Of a stretch of 64,000 bases of DNA, positions 17,916 to 27,050 are shown one piece after another; within the stretch, counting starts at the first letter, position 1, and every line of letters starts with the position of its first letter. This stretch comes from Clostridium_AM sp963780135 (lineage in GTDB: Bacteria > Bacillota > Clostridia > Clostridiales > Clostridiaceae), in contig CAWAAR010000003.1 in assembly GCA_963780135.1 (NCBI GenBank), positions 4,154,001 through 4,218,000 of the forward strand. Direction: 5' to 3'. Both the position numbers and the translations under genes were made by a program. The notes under the pieces were generated by a model. It had not been told where the DNA came from. It was given only the letters and a program-made list of their open reading frames with translations, and made no database searches.

Positions 17916-18746
17916 ATGAATAAAAACAATCTTTGTTTCCACATTCATTATTGCAATCATAGGGAAACTTATGAAGACTGGAAATATAAGAAAAAAATTA
18001 CAAGAAAAATTAAACATCATGAACTTCTTCTTGTAACAGGTGGAAAAGGCTATATAGCTACTGAAAATAAGGAATATTCCGTAGAAAAAGGAATGCTTTT
18101 CTATCTAAAACCTAGTATTTTACATTCAATTGAATCAAGTTTAAATGAACCTCTTAACTTTTTATCAGTTCATTTTAGTTTTGTTTGTGTAAATTTTTAC
18201 GATGACAATTGGAATTTATCTACTGAAATTAAATATCTAGAGCTACCTACAATGCAGAAATTTAAAAACTACTACACAATTTTTCGCATATTTAAAAAAC
18301 TAGTTGAAACATGGAGTATAAAACTACCCGATTATGAGTTTTCTTGCAAAATAATGCTTGAAAAGCTTCTATTTGAGATAAATGATAATTTAAAAAGACA
18401 AAACACCAATTATTCATCAACCCTTAAAGTAGAAAAAATCATAAAATATTTACATGAAAATATAAATAAATCTATTACATTAGATGAATTATCAGAACTT
18501 GTTTCCCTTTCTCCTAGCTATCTTTCGAGAACTTTTAAGGATACAACAGGTTATTCTATAATTGGTTTTTTTAATAAAATGAAAATAGACAAAGCTGAAG
18601 CACTTATTACTGTAGGCGATAAAAAAATAAAAGAAATTTCTGAGCTTCTAGGTTTTAAGGATGAGTTTTACTTTAGCAGACTATTTAAAAAAATCAAAGG
18701 TATAAGCCCCAAAGATTTTTACAACAGAAATGTCCATGGATATTAA
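17916..18746 (+). CDS. AraC-family transcriptional regulator
   Basis: The 276 residues have an N-terminal cupin-like sensor domain (about 5-160, with LLLVTGGKGYIATENKEYSVEKG). A C-terminal double helix-turn-helix follows (about 172-272; ITLDELSELVSLSPSYLSRTF and then GISPKDFYNRN). ATG 17916 follows GGAG. It is followed by an MFS pump gene on the same strand with 77 bp between, which holds direct repeats suited to an AraC-type site. It probably controls the pump in answer to a small molecule; the ligand is unknown. Confidence 0.85.
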   Translation: MNKNNLCFHIHYCNHRETYEDWKYKKKITRKIKHHELLLVTGGKGYIATENKEYSVEKGMLFYLKPSILHSIESSLNEPLNFLSVHFSFVCVNFYDDNWNLSTEIKYLELPTMQKFKNYYTIFRIFKKLVETWSIKLPDYEFSCKIMLEKLLFEINDNLKRQNTNYSSTLKVEKIIKYLHENINKSITLDELSELVSLSPSYLSRTFKDTTGYSIIGFFNKMKIDKAEALITVGDKKIKEISELLGFKDEFYFSRLFKKIKGISPKDFYNRNVHGY

Positions 18747-18765
18747 AATATTCCATGTAATTAAG

Positions 18766-18814
18766 CCTTCTTTAAAGCTATAATTAAGCTATAATTGTTA
18801 ATTGCGAAAGAAGG
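18766..18814 (+). promoter_or_regulatory. SD-sequestering inverted repeat and tandem 11-bp repeats before the MFS gene
   Basis: CCTTCTTT (18766-18773) is a perfect complement of AAAGAAGG (18807-18814), the ribosome site of the MFS gene. Between them AAGCTATAATT occurs twice head to tail (18775-18785 and 18786-18796). The hairpin could hide the ribosome site; the direct repeats resemble AraC-family half-sites one helical turn apart. Confidence 0.45.
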
Positions 18815-18823
18815 TCGACACTA

Positions 18824-20047
18824 TTGAAAACTTGGAAAAGAAATCTAATTGTATGCTGGCTTGGAACATTTGTAACTGCTTTAGGACTAAGCCAAATAGC
18901 CCCAATAATGCCACTTTACATCAAACAACTTGGTATTTACAATCTATCTACTATTGAACAAATATCTGGATTAGCTTTTGGAATTACTTATATAATTTTA
19001 GCAATATTTTCGCCAATTTGGGGATATGCCGCTGATAAATATGGTAGAAAACCTATGCTCTTACGTGCAAGTCTTGGAATGTGTATTGTAATTTCAACTA
19101 TGGGTCTTGCACAAAATGTATATCAACTTGTTGGTTTAAGAATGCTACAGGGAGTTGTAGCTGGCTACAGCACAGCTTGTATGACACTAGTTGCAACTCA
19201 AACTGAAAAAAAGCATGCTGGCTTAGCATTAGGTATACTATCTACAGCATCTATTTCTGGCTCTCTTATTGGTCCGCTGATTGGAGGATATCTAGATGAA
19301 ATTTTAGGCTTGAAATTCACTTTTTTCTTCACAGGAAGCCTTATGTTAATTGTATTTATTTTGACTTTGCTGTTTGTAAAAGAAGAATTTGTTGTATCAG
19401 AGAAAAAAGTACTTAGTACAAAGGAAGTTTGGAGAAAGTTACCTGATTCAGGATTAATCATTGTTTTATTTGCTACTTCCTTCATTTTACAGCTAGCTTA
19501 TTTTTCTATAGAACCTATACTGACAGTATATATATCTGAGTTATCTCATAATTCAACTCATGTTGCCTTAATTTCTGGAATGGCCTTTTCTGCTTCTGGT
19601 CTTGCCAGCATTATTGCAGCTCCAAGGCTTGGAAAATTATCAGATAAAATTGGACCTCAAAAAGTTATGCTTACAGCCCTTATTGTAGCTGGATTAATAT
19701 TTATACCACAAGCTTTTGTAAGAAATTCACAACAATTAATAGCATTACGCTTTTTATTGGGTTTTGCCACAGCAGGGTTAGCTCCATCAATTAATACACT
19801 ACTAAAAAAAATAACCCCTGAAACCCTTACTGGAAGAATGTTTGGCTTTAATATGAGTGCATTTTATTTAGGTACCTTTTCTGGTTCTTTAATTGGTGGA
19901 CAGCTGGCTTCACATTTTGGTATAAAGTATGTATTTTTTATTACTAGCACATTACTTCTTTTAAATGCTTTCTTGGTTTATAAGAAACTATTCAAAAAAT
20001 TAAATTCACCTGCTGAAATTGCTTTACTAAAAAATCACGCTATTTAA
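18824..20047 (+). CDS. MFS multidrug-type efflux transporter
   Basis: The 407-residue protein starts at TTG 18824, ten bases after AAAGAAGG. It has twelve predicted membrane helices with the MFS motif A between helices 2 and 3 (GYAADKYGRKPML) and its counterpart in the second half (GKLSDKIGPQKVM). The motif C-like LGILSTASISGSLIGPLIGG in helix 5 marks drug/proton antiporters. It looks like the DHA1 group (MdtG/NorA-like). Linked to the AraC gene upstream, it probably exports the compound sensed by that regulator. Confidence 0.82.
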   Translation: MKTWKRNLIVCWLGTFVTALGLSQIAPIMPLYIKQLGIYNLSTIEQISGLAFGITYIILAIFSPIWGYAADKYGRKPMLLRASLGMCIVISTMGLAQNVYQLVGLRMLQGVVAGYSTACMTLVATQTEKKHAGLALGILSTASISGSLIGPLIGGYLDEILGLKFTFFFTGSLMLIVFILTLLFVKEEFVVSEKKVLSTKEVWRKLPDSGLIIVLFATSFILQLAYFSIEPILTVYISELSHNSTHVALISGMAFSASGLASIIAAPRLGKLSDKIGPQKVMLTALIVAGLIFIPQAFVRNSQQLIALRFLLGFATAGLAPSINTLLKKITPETLTGRMFGFNMSAFYLGTFSGSLIGGQLASHFGIKYVFFITSTLLLLNAFLVYKKLFKKLNSPAEIALLKNHAI

Positions 20048-20061
20048 AGTTGTTATATAAC

Positions 20062-20183
20062 TATTTTCAAAAAATAACAAGTCAAAAATATTAGTGTTTT
20101 TGCCTGCTGCAAAAATCAGTTTCTACTCATGTAGTATAACTGAAACTCAACTAATATATTGACTTGTTGTTTTTTTAAATATG
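20062..20183. repeat. MITE-like element with terminal inverted repeats, copy 2
   Basis: Its ends, TTTTCAAAAAATAACAAGTCA on the left and TGACTTGTTGTTTTTTT on the right, match those of the element at 3412-3565. The interior differs in sequence but is also nested: AATATTAGT/ACTAATATATT, AGTTTC/GAAACT, CTAC/GTAG and TTTTTGC/GCAAAAA pairs. It lies between the convergent MFS and tldE genes and may also serve as a terminator for both. Confidence 0.55.
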
Positions 20184-20204
20184 TCTTAACTTAAAGTTTA
20201 CCAT

Positions 20205-21503
20205 TTACTTTCCAGCAATGGACACATCAAAGAGTTCTAAAGCCTTTGGCCCTTGAAATTCATTATCTTTTTGTATTTCCTTTGAAAGGTACATATTACT
20301 GTGAAAATCTTTCATATTTCCAGACACAGAACCTCCTGTTATAGGAATGGTTTTTGTGCCATCAAAGTACCAACCAAGTCTTATTTCTCCACCAAAATCC
20401 CCTGTAAGTTTATCAATTTGGAAATCCGAGAATTCTTTAAGCTCTATATAAGAATCTTTTTTCATATCTTCATAAGCTTTACTTCCACCATCTACTATGA
20501 AATTATTGATGATTCCTGTAGGCTCTGCTCCCAAATAAAAGCTGTGTCTAAAATCTCCATGATACTTTTTGAGCACCCCGTTATCAAATATTTTAACCTT
20601 TGATAAAGGAAATCCATCTTCATCAAAATCAGCAGAATGGGATGAATTCTCTAAGGTTGGATCTAATGTTATATTTAATAAATCTCCTTTTACGTCACTA
20701 CCTTGTATATTTTCATTTAATTTAGCCTTAGATATATTGTTGTAAACTGCTTCCACATTTCCTTGATAAACATAATATGAAAGAAGTTCTTTAACAGCTG
20801 ATCCTGTAAATATAACCTTATGTTTCCCTGCCTCTGGCATATCCTTTGCAAGCGCTCTCTGTTCTGCAGCAAATAGCATTTCATTTACAGAAGATAGAAT
20901 TTGTTTTTCATCAAAATCTGAAAAGTCTATAGATTTATATAACTCTATTTCTTCTTCTTCTCTCCAATTAGTTACAAATTCAATCATTCCTTTATAGGTT
21001 TCAAAATTAACATCTACTCCCTTTGAATTTACAACTCTTTTATATACTTTTTCTAAGAAAATCTCAGCAGAATTTATATTACCCTTTTCTTTATTGTCAG
21101 CTTCATAAAGCTTTTCTGTTAATCTTTCCATCCAATAGGAAAGAGATTTATCTTTAAACTTACTTTCTTTGATTTTTTCAGCCTGTTTTGTAGATTTTTC
21201 AGGAAGAGTATAATATTCATTTTTAGCAAAACCAGCAGCAAAAGCAGCTCCTTCTATAGCCTTTCTAATTTCTTCATCACTCATAGTAGGATGAATATTT
21301 ACTATAGAAGAACCTTTATATTTTGTTTTATCTTCTTCAAAGTCCTTATAAACTGTAACTTTAAAATTATTAACATCTTTACTTCTATTCATATCTAAGC
21401 CTTTTTTTATAAAAAACAATTCTTCTGAATTTACTTTTGTTTCAATTATTTTATATTCATTAATATTAAAAGCTTCTAATATATTCTTTATTCTATTTAT
21501 CAT
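20205..21503 (-). CDS. pmbA: TldE/PmbA-family metalloprotease subunit
   Basis: This 432-residue protein belongs to the PmbA/TldD peptidase family (PF01523) and has no HExxxH motif, which is the sign of the non-catalytic TldE partner. Its C-terminal half has GGSKAYEDMKKDSYIELKEF and GGEIRLGWYFDGTKTIPITGG-like turns typical of the family. Its start ATG 21503 lies one base after the tldD stop, so the two are cotranslated. In other bacteria TldD/TldE trims peptides such as microcin precursors and degrades unfolded peptides. Confidence 0.85.
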   Translation of the reverse strand: MINRIKNILEAFNINEYKIIETKVNSEELFFIKKGLDMNRSKDVNNFKVTVYKDFEEDKTKYKGSSIVNIHPTMSDEEIRKAIEGAAFAAGFAKNEYYTLPEKSTKQAEKIKESKFKDKSLSYWMERLTEKLYEADNKEKGNINSAEIFLEKVYKRVVNSKGVDVNFETYKGMIEFVTNWREEEEIELYKSIDFSDFDEKQILSSVNEMLFAAEQRALAKDMPEAGKHKVIFTGSAVKELLSYYVYQGNVEAVYNNISKAKLNENIQGSDVKGDLLNITLDPTLENSSHSADFDEDGFPLSKVKIFDNGVLKKYHGDFRHSFYLGAEPTGIINNFIVDGGSKAYEDMKKDSYIELKEFSDFQIDKLTGDFGGEIRLGWYFDGTKTIPITGGSVSGNMKDFHSNMYLSKEIQKDNEFQGPKALELFDVSIAGK

Positions 21504-21504
21504 T

Positions 21505-22932
21505 TTATCCTAACCTCACTTTCGCTTTAATGTATGGTCCTCCAGATGATACTTTTACAAATTCTTTATAACCTTTACCGCAAGCACCAGAGCCACAAAT
21601 TTCCACTCCTTCTGAAACCATGGATATGGACTTTAAAAGATCAGGCACATAGCCTGTTAAAACCACCGGAGACACAATGTTTCCTGTAAGCTTTCCGTCC
21701 TTTATTTCAAGGCCATAATTCACCATACATTGTATTCCCCAACTCTTAGGGTCTTCCATTCCGCTCATTGGACAATCTAGCAAATATCCAAATTCTATTG
21801 AAGCTATCATATCCTCCAGCTTATCTTTCCCTGCTGCAAAATAGGTATTGGTCATTCTTGAATATGCTTTTCTTTCAAAAGATTGCCTCTTACCATTTCC
21901 TGTTGGAGTAGTGCCTAATTTTAAGGCTGAAAGTGTATCTGATATGCCTTTTTTAAGTATTCCTTTGTCTATAACCACAGTATCCGTGCCTAAAACTCCT
22001 TCATCATCAAATAAATAAGATGAGACATCGGAAGCTGAAGCAGCTCCATCACGCATAGTTACTAGCGGAGATGCTATTTCCTTATCCATATATTCAGATG
22101 CCTTAGCTCTATTTTTTACAAACATGTCCATTTCAACACCGTGACCAAAAGCCTCATGGGCAATTATTCCTGAAACATTTGGAGAGCATATGCACTGATA
22201 CTCACCAGGAGTAACTGGTTTTGAATTAAGAAGTTTTATAGAAATATCTACAGTTTCATTTACTTTTTCTGCTACTTCATCTAAAAGTTCAGAAGCTTTA
22301 AGTCCAGAGAAAGGACTGTATGAATATTTAGTTGTATTCTCTTTTCTTACAATACTAAATATTGACCCTTCACTCCATATGTAACTTTGAGCTAAATCTT
22401 TATTATTAGAAATAAAAATCTTTGACACATGAACTTGTTGATATCGTACTCGTAAGTCTATTAAAAGTTCACTTAAAGAAAAAGCCTTATCCTTTATTGA
22501 AGTCATTTTTTCTATTATATCTTTATCACTAACCTGTTCTGGAAGTACTTTAACTTCTCCTATAAAAGTTTTTTCTATTTTTTCTTCATTTATTACATCA
22601 TAAGAATTTATATTTACTCTAATTTTTAATGCTTCAATTTGATATTTTACTTTTTTTCTTATTTCTTCTTCTATGTTTTCAATATTATTTTCATTTATCT
22701 CATTAAAAGAGAACTCAGAATAGTTAATTCCATTATGGACTTTTACTACAAAACCTCTTTCACTCCAAAATGAATCCTGAATGGAAATACCTGTTCTTTG
22801 AACTAAATATAATTTTCCGCAAACATCAGTGCCTAAAACTGAAACATATTTGAAATCCTTAGAGAGATTTTCTATAAGCTTCTTTATGCCTGGTTTTGTA
22901 CTATTTAAAAAATCTGACATTTTAACCTTCAT
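21505..22932 (-). CDS. tldD: TldD metalloprotease (catalytic subunit)
   Basis: This 475-residue protein contains IAHEAFGHGVEMD near residue 257, the HExxxH zinc site of TldD. The later segment with MSGMEDPKSWGIQC and the C-terminal GVEICGSGACGKGYKEF match the family. It forms a heterodimer with TldE (next gene), in whose barrel peptides are cut. ATG 22932 has GGAGG upstream. No peptide modification cluster is nearby, so a substrate cannot be named. Confidence 0.88.
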   Translation of the reverse strand: MKVKMSDFLNSTKPGIKKLIENLSKDFKYVSVLGTDVCGKLYLVQRTGISIQDSFWSERGFVVKVHNGINYSEFSFNEINENNIENIEEEIRKKVKYQIEALKIRVNINSYDVINEEKIEKTFIGEVKVLPEQVSDKDIIEKMTSIKDKAFSLSELLIDLRVRYQQVHVSKIFISNNKDLAQSYIWSEGSIFSIVRKENTTKYSYSPFSGLKASELLDEVAEKVNETVDISIKLLNSKPVTPGEYQCICSPNVSGIIAHEAFGHGVEMDMFVKNRAKASEYMDKEIASPLVTMRDGAASASDVSSYLFDDEGVLGTDTVVIDKGILKKGISDTLSALKLGTTPTGNGKRQSFERKAYSRMTNTYFAAGKDKLEDMIASIEFGYLLDCPMSGMEDPKSWGIQCMVNYGLEIKDGKLTGNIVSPVVLTGYVPDLLKSISMVSEGVEICGSGACGKGYKEFVKVSSGGPYIKAKVRLG

Positions 22933-22991
22933 CTAAATTCCTCCTTTATTTACTCTGTAATCTATATTTTAACATTAATAATATAAAAAAA

Positions 22992-23027
22992 AAAGCACTA
23001 CCTCCTAACATAAGGAAATAGTGCTTT
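22992..23027 (-). terminator. Intrinsic terminator of the DUF4397 gene
   Basis: On the minus strand AAAGCACTATTTCCT pairs with AGGAGGTAGTGCTTT around a 6-base loop, with a run of about ten T following. It starts 9 bp after the stop codon. Confidence 0.85.
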
Positions 23028-23035
23028 GTACTATT

Positions 23036-23689
23036 CTAAACTTTAAGATATGTGTTTCCATCTAATGGCATTACTGCTTGTAACTTAGGACTACCACTTA
23101 CTAATCCTACTGCATAAATAGTATAGAATTTATTAGGTCCAAATCTAGTATTAGGTAAAAGTAATACTTTTTTATCCGTACCTGCAATTCTTACTTCAAA
23201 GTTGTAGACTCCTGGAGAAATTTCATTATATTTACTAACTTCTCCATAAGAAACATTTTTAAAAATTATATTTCCATTTGGCAAAGTGATATCCACTGCA
23301 GGTGCACCTGGAGATAAGTGTGAAAACCTAACTTTAGCTTTTCCCCTTCTTAAAGGTTCTATAGGCTCTTCTATAACCTTAAGAGTTATGTTAGGAAGCA
23401 TACCTATTATTGGCAAAGTATATATTTTCTTCTCAAATATAGCTATTTCCATATTCATTAAAGGATTATTTTTAGTACCTTTTCTAAAAACCTTAATTGT
23501 ATATTTTCCTGGTGGCATTTTCATATAATTTGTAAATGCTTTAAATCTAATATTGGAAGCAATACGATTATCATTAGCATAAACATCTACTGCTGGAGTA
23601 TCTGGTGCCGCATGAAAAACTCTAATGTATGAATATATTTGTCCTTGTAGTTGTCTAAAGCAATCATAATAATAAGGGCAAAATGGCAT
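23036..23689 (-). CDS. DUF4397-domain protein
   Basis: The 217 residues form two tandem beta-rich DUF4397 repeats (about 17-105 and 115-205). Each opens with IRVFHAAPDTPAVDVYAND or VRFSHLSPGAPAVDITLPN and has a PGxYxxxV strand (PPGKYTIKVF, SPGVYNFEVR). The N-terminus MPFCPYYYDCF lacks a signal peptide. In Bacillus/Clostridium such proteins are often spore- or surface-related, but the function is unknown. It has its own terminator (22992-23027). Confidence 0.75.
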   Translation of the reverse strand: MPFCPYYYDCFRQLQGQIYSYIRVFHAAPDTPAVDVYANDNRIASNIRFKAFTNYMKMPPGKYTIKVFRKGTKNNPLMNMEIAIFEKKIYTLPIIGMLPNITLKVIEEPIEPLRRGKAKVRFSHLSPGAPAVDITLPNGNIIFKNVSYGEVSKYNEISPGVYNFEVRIAGTDKKVLLLPNTRFGPNKFYTIYAVGLVSGSPKLQAVMPLDGNTYLKV

Positions 23690-23780
23690 TTATATCACCT
23701 TTTTAGTATTGTTACACTTACATTATATGTAAATATATTTTTTTTGCTATTAAAATATTCAACTACAGATTAACTAATTT

Positions 23781-24485
23781 TTATATTACTGTCACTCCAT
23801 TTACTTCTTCTATAGATGCTATGTCTTTTATAATCTCTGATTTTTTTATATGTCTTGGTACTACTATAGTATACAAGCTTTTCATACAGCCTTCTTCACA
23901 TCCATCTACCTCTTCAAGCAAAAACTCAATGTTTTTAATTTTTATACTTTTTCCTTCGAAGTATCCGTTAACTTTTTGTACCATTCCCTGTTTATCCGTA
24001 TACTCTATATCTAATTTTAATAAATTGGTTTTATCTAAAAATTTAGCTTCAAATTTTTTCAAGCTTACTAGTACAATAACTACACAAATGCTAGCTAAAA
24101 CACTTAATGCATAATAACCAAGCCCCACTGCAAGACCAATACAAGCAACTACCCACAAACTAGCAGCAGTAGTAAGTCCTTTTACAGAACCTTTTTCATG
24201 CATTATTGTACCTGCACCTAAAAAACCTACTCCACTTACTACTTGAGCTCCAATCCTGCCTATATCTGCTTTTAATGAACTAGCCAATTGAGGGTTTTTT
24301 GATATCATATCAACGGTTTTTTCTACATCATATAATTGTATCATTGATATTACACAAGCACCTATACATACAAGAATGTGTGTTCTAAACCCTGCTGGTC
24401 TATTTTTATATTCTCTTTCATATCCTACTAATCCACCAATAACTATGGCGAGTAACAGTCTAATTACAACCTCATAAATCTTCAT
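23781..24485 (-). CDS. MgtC/SapB-family membrane protein
   Basis: The 234-residue protein has an N-terminal membrane domain with four helices. It carries the MgtC hallmark GGLVGYEREYKNRPAGFRTHILVC as a split motif (the YERE..RPAGFRTH core), then VSGVGFLGAGTIMHEKGSVKGLTTAASLW. An ACT-like soluble C-terminal domain covers residues 145-234. MgtC proteins help growth at low magnesium and restrain F-type ATP synthase in pathogens. The leader shows no clear magnesium riboswitch. Confidence 0.85.
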   Translation of the reverse strand: MKIYEVVIRLLLAIVIGGLVGYEREYKNRPAGFRTHILVCIGACVISMIQLYDVEKTVDMISKNPQLASSLKADIGRIGAQVVSGVGFLGAGTIMHEKGSVKGLTTAASLWVVACIGLAVGLGYYALSVLASICVVIVLVSLKKFEAKFLDKTNLLKLDIEYTDKQGMVQKVNGYFEGKSIKIKNIEFLLEEVDGCEEGCMKSLYTIVVPRHIKKSEIIKDIASIEEVNGVTVI

Positions 24486-24621
24486 TTAATATACTGCCAC
24501 TTAAAACTAAAACATACCCATATCAATATTATTTTTTCTTCATATCGTATTTGCTCATGGATATATTTTGTCTAATTGCATTCTCCTTCTTTATGTTATT
24601 TTTCTTTAATCTATTATACTA

Positions 24622-26322
24622 TTATTTCTGCTCTTCCATTTTAAATTTATCCACGTTGTCCATTACATTATTAACCATATGTGATAATGTTTCCGAGGCA
24701 TTAGTAACTTCTTCTGTAGAACTACTCAATTCCTCAGCTAAAGCAGCTATCTCTTCAGAAGATGCAGAAATCTCTTCTGCTGAAGAAGATGAATTTTCTA
24801 TGTCACTTATTATTATAGATTTTTTATTATTAGCTTCAATTATACACTTATTAACTACATTTATTCCTGGTAATAATTTTTCCATATCACTAATTATTCC
24901 CCCAAAAGAACTAGCAATATTATTTACAATATCAATTTGACTTGAAAATTGAGAATCTACATTTTTAGTATCAAGCACAACAGCATCACTTTGCTTTGAA
25001 ACATTTTTTAAAAGTTCACTAATATTTTCAGAAGATGTTTTTGACTGTTCTGCAAGGATTCTAATTTCATCTGCTACAACACTAAATCCTCTCCCAGCTT
25101 CTCCAGCCCTAGATGCTTCTATAGACGCATTTAATGCAAGTAAGTTAGTTTGATCTGATATATCATTTATTAAGTTTGTAATATCACTTATTTTATCAAT
25201 ATTAGAACCTAACCCTTGAATTTTTTCTACAACAGCTTTAAATTTAACATTAAAATCGTTTATTGAATTTATTAATAAATTAACATCACCACTGCTTTTT
25301 TTAGACTTTTCTTTAATATTGTTTGCCATAATGTCAAACTCACCTATGATTTTAGCAGTATTTTCTATGCTTTTTCCAAATTCATTAAAGGTTTCTTTCA
25401 TATTGAGAATATTAGATGCTTGTTTTACAGAACTTTCTGATACTTCTTGAATAATTACAGAAACATTTTCTGCAGAAGATGACATTTCTTTAGATATGCT
25501 ATATAGACCATCAGAATTTTCATGAGCATTACTTACATTATGTTTTATATTTATTAAAATGTTACTAACCTTTAGTCTAAAATCATTTAAAAAATGTGCT
25601 ATTTGTTCAATTTCATCTTTCGTTTTTAACTGAATATCCCCCTGCAAGTTTCCTTCACTCATATTTATCAATTTCTTCTCAATTATATCAATACTACACT
25701 TTAATTTTTTTGAAAATAACCATACTGCAATTAAAGATATAATGATAGAAACTACAATTTCTAAAATTGATATTTTAAAAAATAAATTCTTAATGTTTTC
25801 AAATGTTGAAACATCTTCATCTATTCCAATACTAGCTATAATTTGTCCAGATGAATTTTTTATTGGTGCATAAGCTGATACATAAGTTCCCCACTTATCT
25901 GAGTATGGTTTATCACTAACAACAGTTTTACCATAAAAAGCACTGCTCATTTCCTTTCCCATTTCATAGTTTTCCATATAATCAGCTGGTTCTGGTGAAG
26001 CATCTAAAAGGATTTGTGCAGTTTTATCATCTTTTTTTATATAAACGTAAAAGTTCTTTATATCTTTTTTTGCTTTAAACACTACCATAGAATTCAATAT
26101 TTCCGCATATTCTTTAGAATCCTTAGAGTTGTCTTTTATTAATTTTTCTACCTTATCCTTATTAATGCCATTAATTGATTCTGTAATAGACTCTTTTGCT
26201 TTATCTTTTAATTTCGACTCTTCACTCTTAAATATTAACCCACAACTTATTAAAGATATTGCTATAATGGTACCAACTACTATAGCCACTAGTCTAAGGA
26301 TTTTAGCCCCTATCTTACTCAT
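24622..26322 (-). CDS. Methyl-accepting chemotaxis protein
   Basis: The start is ATG 26322 (MSKIGAKILRLVAIV), behind GGAGAT; the GTG further up would contain the ribosome site. The 566 residues have a membrane helix at about 10-32, an extracellular single-cache-like domain (35-175), a second helix (about 185-207), a HAMP region, and the signalling domain. The invariant hairpin tip DQTNLLALNASIEASRAGEA leads on to GRGFSVVADEIRILAEQS. It should cluster with CheA/CheW and sense an outside ligand. The C-terminus lacks a pentapeptide tether. Confidence 0.9.
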   Translation of the reverse strand: MSKIGAKILRLVAIVVGTIIAISLISCGLIFKSEESKLKDKAKESITESINGINKDKVEKLIKDNSKDSKEYAEILNSMVVFKAKKDIKNFYVYIKKDDKTAQILLDASPEPADYMENYEMGKEMSSAFYGKTVVSDKPYSDKWGTYVSAYAPIKNSSGQIIASIGIDEDVSTFENIKNLFFKISILEIVVSIIISLIAVWLFSKKLKCSIDIIEKKLINMSEGNLQGDIQLKTKDEIEQIAHFLNDFRLKVSNILINIKHNVSNAHENSDGLYSISKEMSSSAENVSVIIQEVSESSVKQASNILNMKETFNEFGKSIENTAKIIGEFDIMANNIKEKSKKSSGDVNLLINSINDFNVKFKAVVEKIQGLGSNIDKISDITNLINDISDQTNLLALNASIEASRAGEAGRGFSVVADEIRILAEQSKTSSENISELLKNVSKQSDAVVLDTKNVDSQFSSQIDIVNNIASSFGGIISDMEKLLPGINVVNKCIIEANNKKSIIISDIENSSSSAEEISASSEEIAALAEELSSSTEEVTNASETLSHMVNNVMDNVDKFKMEEQK

Positions 26323-26429
26323 AATTTTAAAATCTCCTTCCACTTTTAAGCCCTAATGTTATAAACTTCTATAAACTATATATTCGTAGAATATTGTCTA
26401 TTCTTAAGGTTCTTTGATTCATCTCCAAA

Positions 26430-26455
26430 AAAGAAGAGGTTTTCACCTCTTCTTT
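26430..26455. terminator. Hairpin terminator between DUF3232-like and chemotaxis genes
   Basis: AAAGAAGAGGT pairs with ACCTCTTCTTT around TTTC. A-runs on the left give a U-tract on the minus strand, so it ends the gene at 26478; GAATTTTTT on the right would serve the other strand. Confidence 0.7.
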
Positions 26456-26477
26456 GAATTTTTTAATATATATTTCA

Positions 26478-26849
26478 TCAAAGTCTTCTTGTACTAAATA
26501 ATTCATCTACTACCTTTTTAGCAAACTCAGCTACTTCTATTCTGTCTTCTTCATTTCCTTGGTATATCAATGGCAAATTATTATTTCTGCAAAGTCTATT
26601 AATAATTTTAACATTTGATATTAAAGAATTATGTGCGTTACTTCTCTGTTTATCAAATTTTTTTATATATTCTCTGTATTCATCGCCTTCCTTATTGTAC
26701 TTTCCAACCATAACCCCAATCTCCAATACGTTAACTCTTCTAATATAATCTGAAGCGGACTCTATTAGCTCTTCCATCATATCCAAACATTCAGAATCCT
26801 CAGTTTCAGAAATAACTTTAATAAATTCATTAATCTTTTCTCTAAACAT
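26478..26849 (-). CDS. Small conserved clostridial protein (DUF3232-like)
   Basis: The start is ATG 26849 (MFREKINEFIKVIS), behind GGGGGTTACACA; the frame is open 54 bp further up without a ribosome site. The 123 residues are mostly helical and soluble, with a conserved-looking core QRSNAHNSLISNVKIINRLC. That pattern is like the DUF3232 family of clostridia, but this is from memory and not certain. No catalytic motif is visible. It is monocistronic with a strong terminator. Confidence 0.5.
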   Translation of the reverse strand: MFREKINEFIKVISETEDSECLDMMEELIESASDYIRRVNVLEIGVMVGKYNKEGDEYREYIKKFDKQRSNAHNSLISNVKIINRLCRNNNLPLIYQGNEEDRIEVAEFAKKVVDELFSTRRL

Positions 26850-27050
26850 TGTGTAACCCCCAATTACATAATTTCTATCTTGCATACAATAATATTCTAA
26901 CACAACTACAGTTGCATTTACAAATTATTCCACACATCTGGCTTGAATTAATCAAATTACTTGCCAAACATTACCACTCGAGTTAATTTTACATTTTTCG
27001 ATAATAAAATTATAGTTAATAAAACTAGAAAAGAATGGAGGTATATGAAA

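Noticed and set aside
24551..24940. 129-codon plus-strand frame at the end of the chemotaxis gene
   Set aside because: It is antisense to the conserved signalling domain; its hydrophobic/serine-rich make-up is an effect of complementing that sequence.
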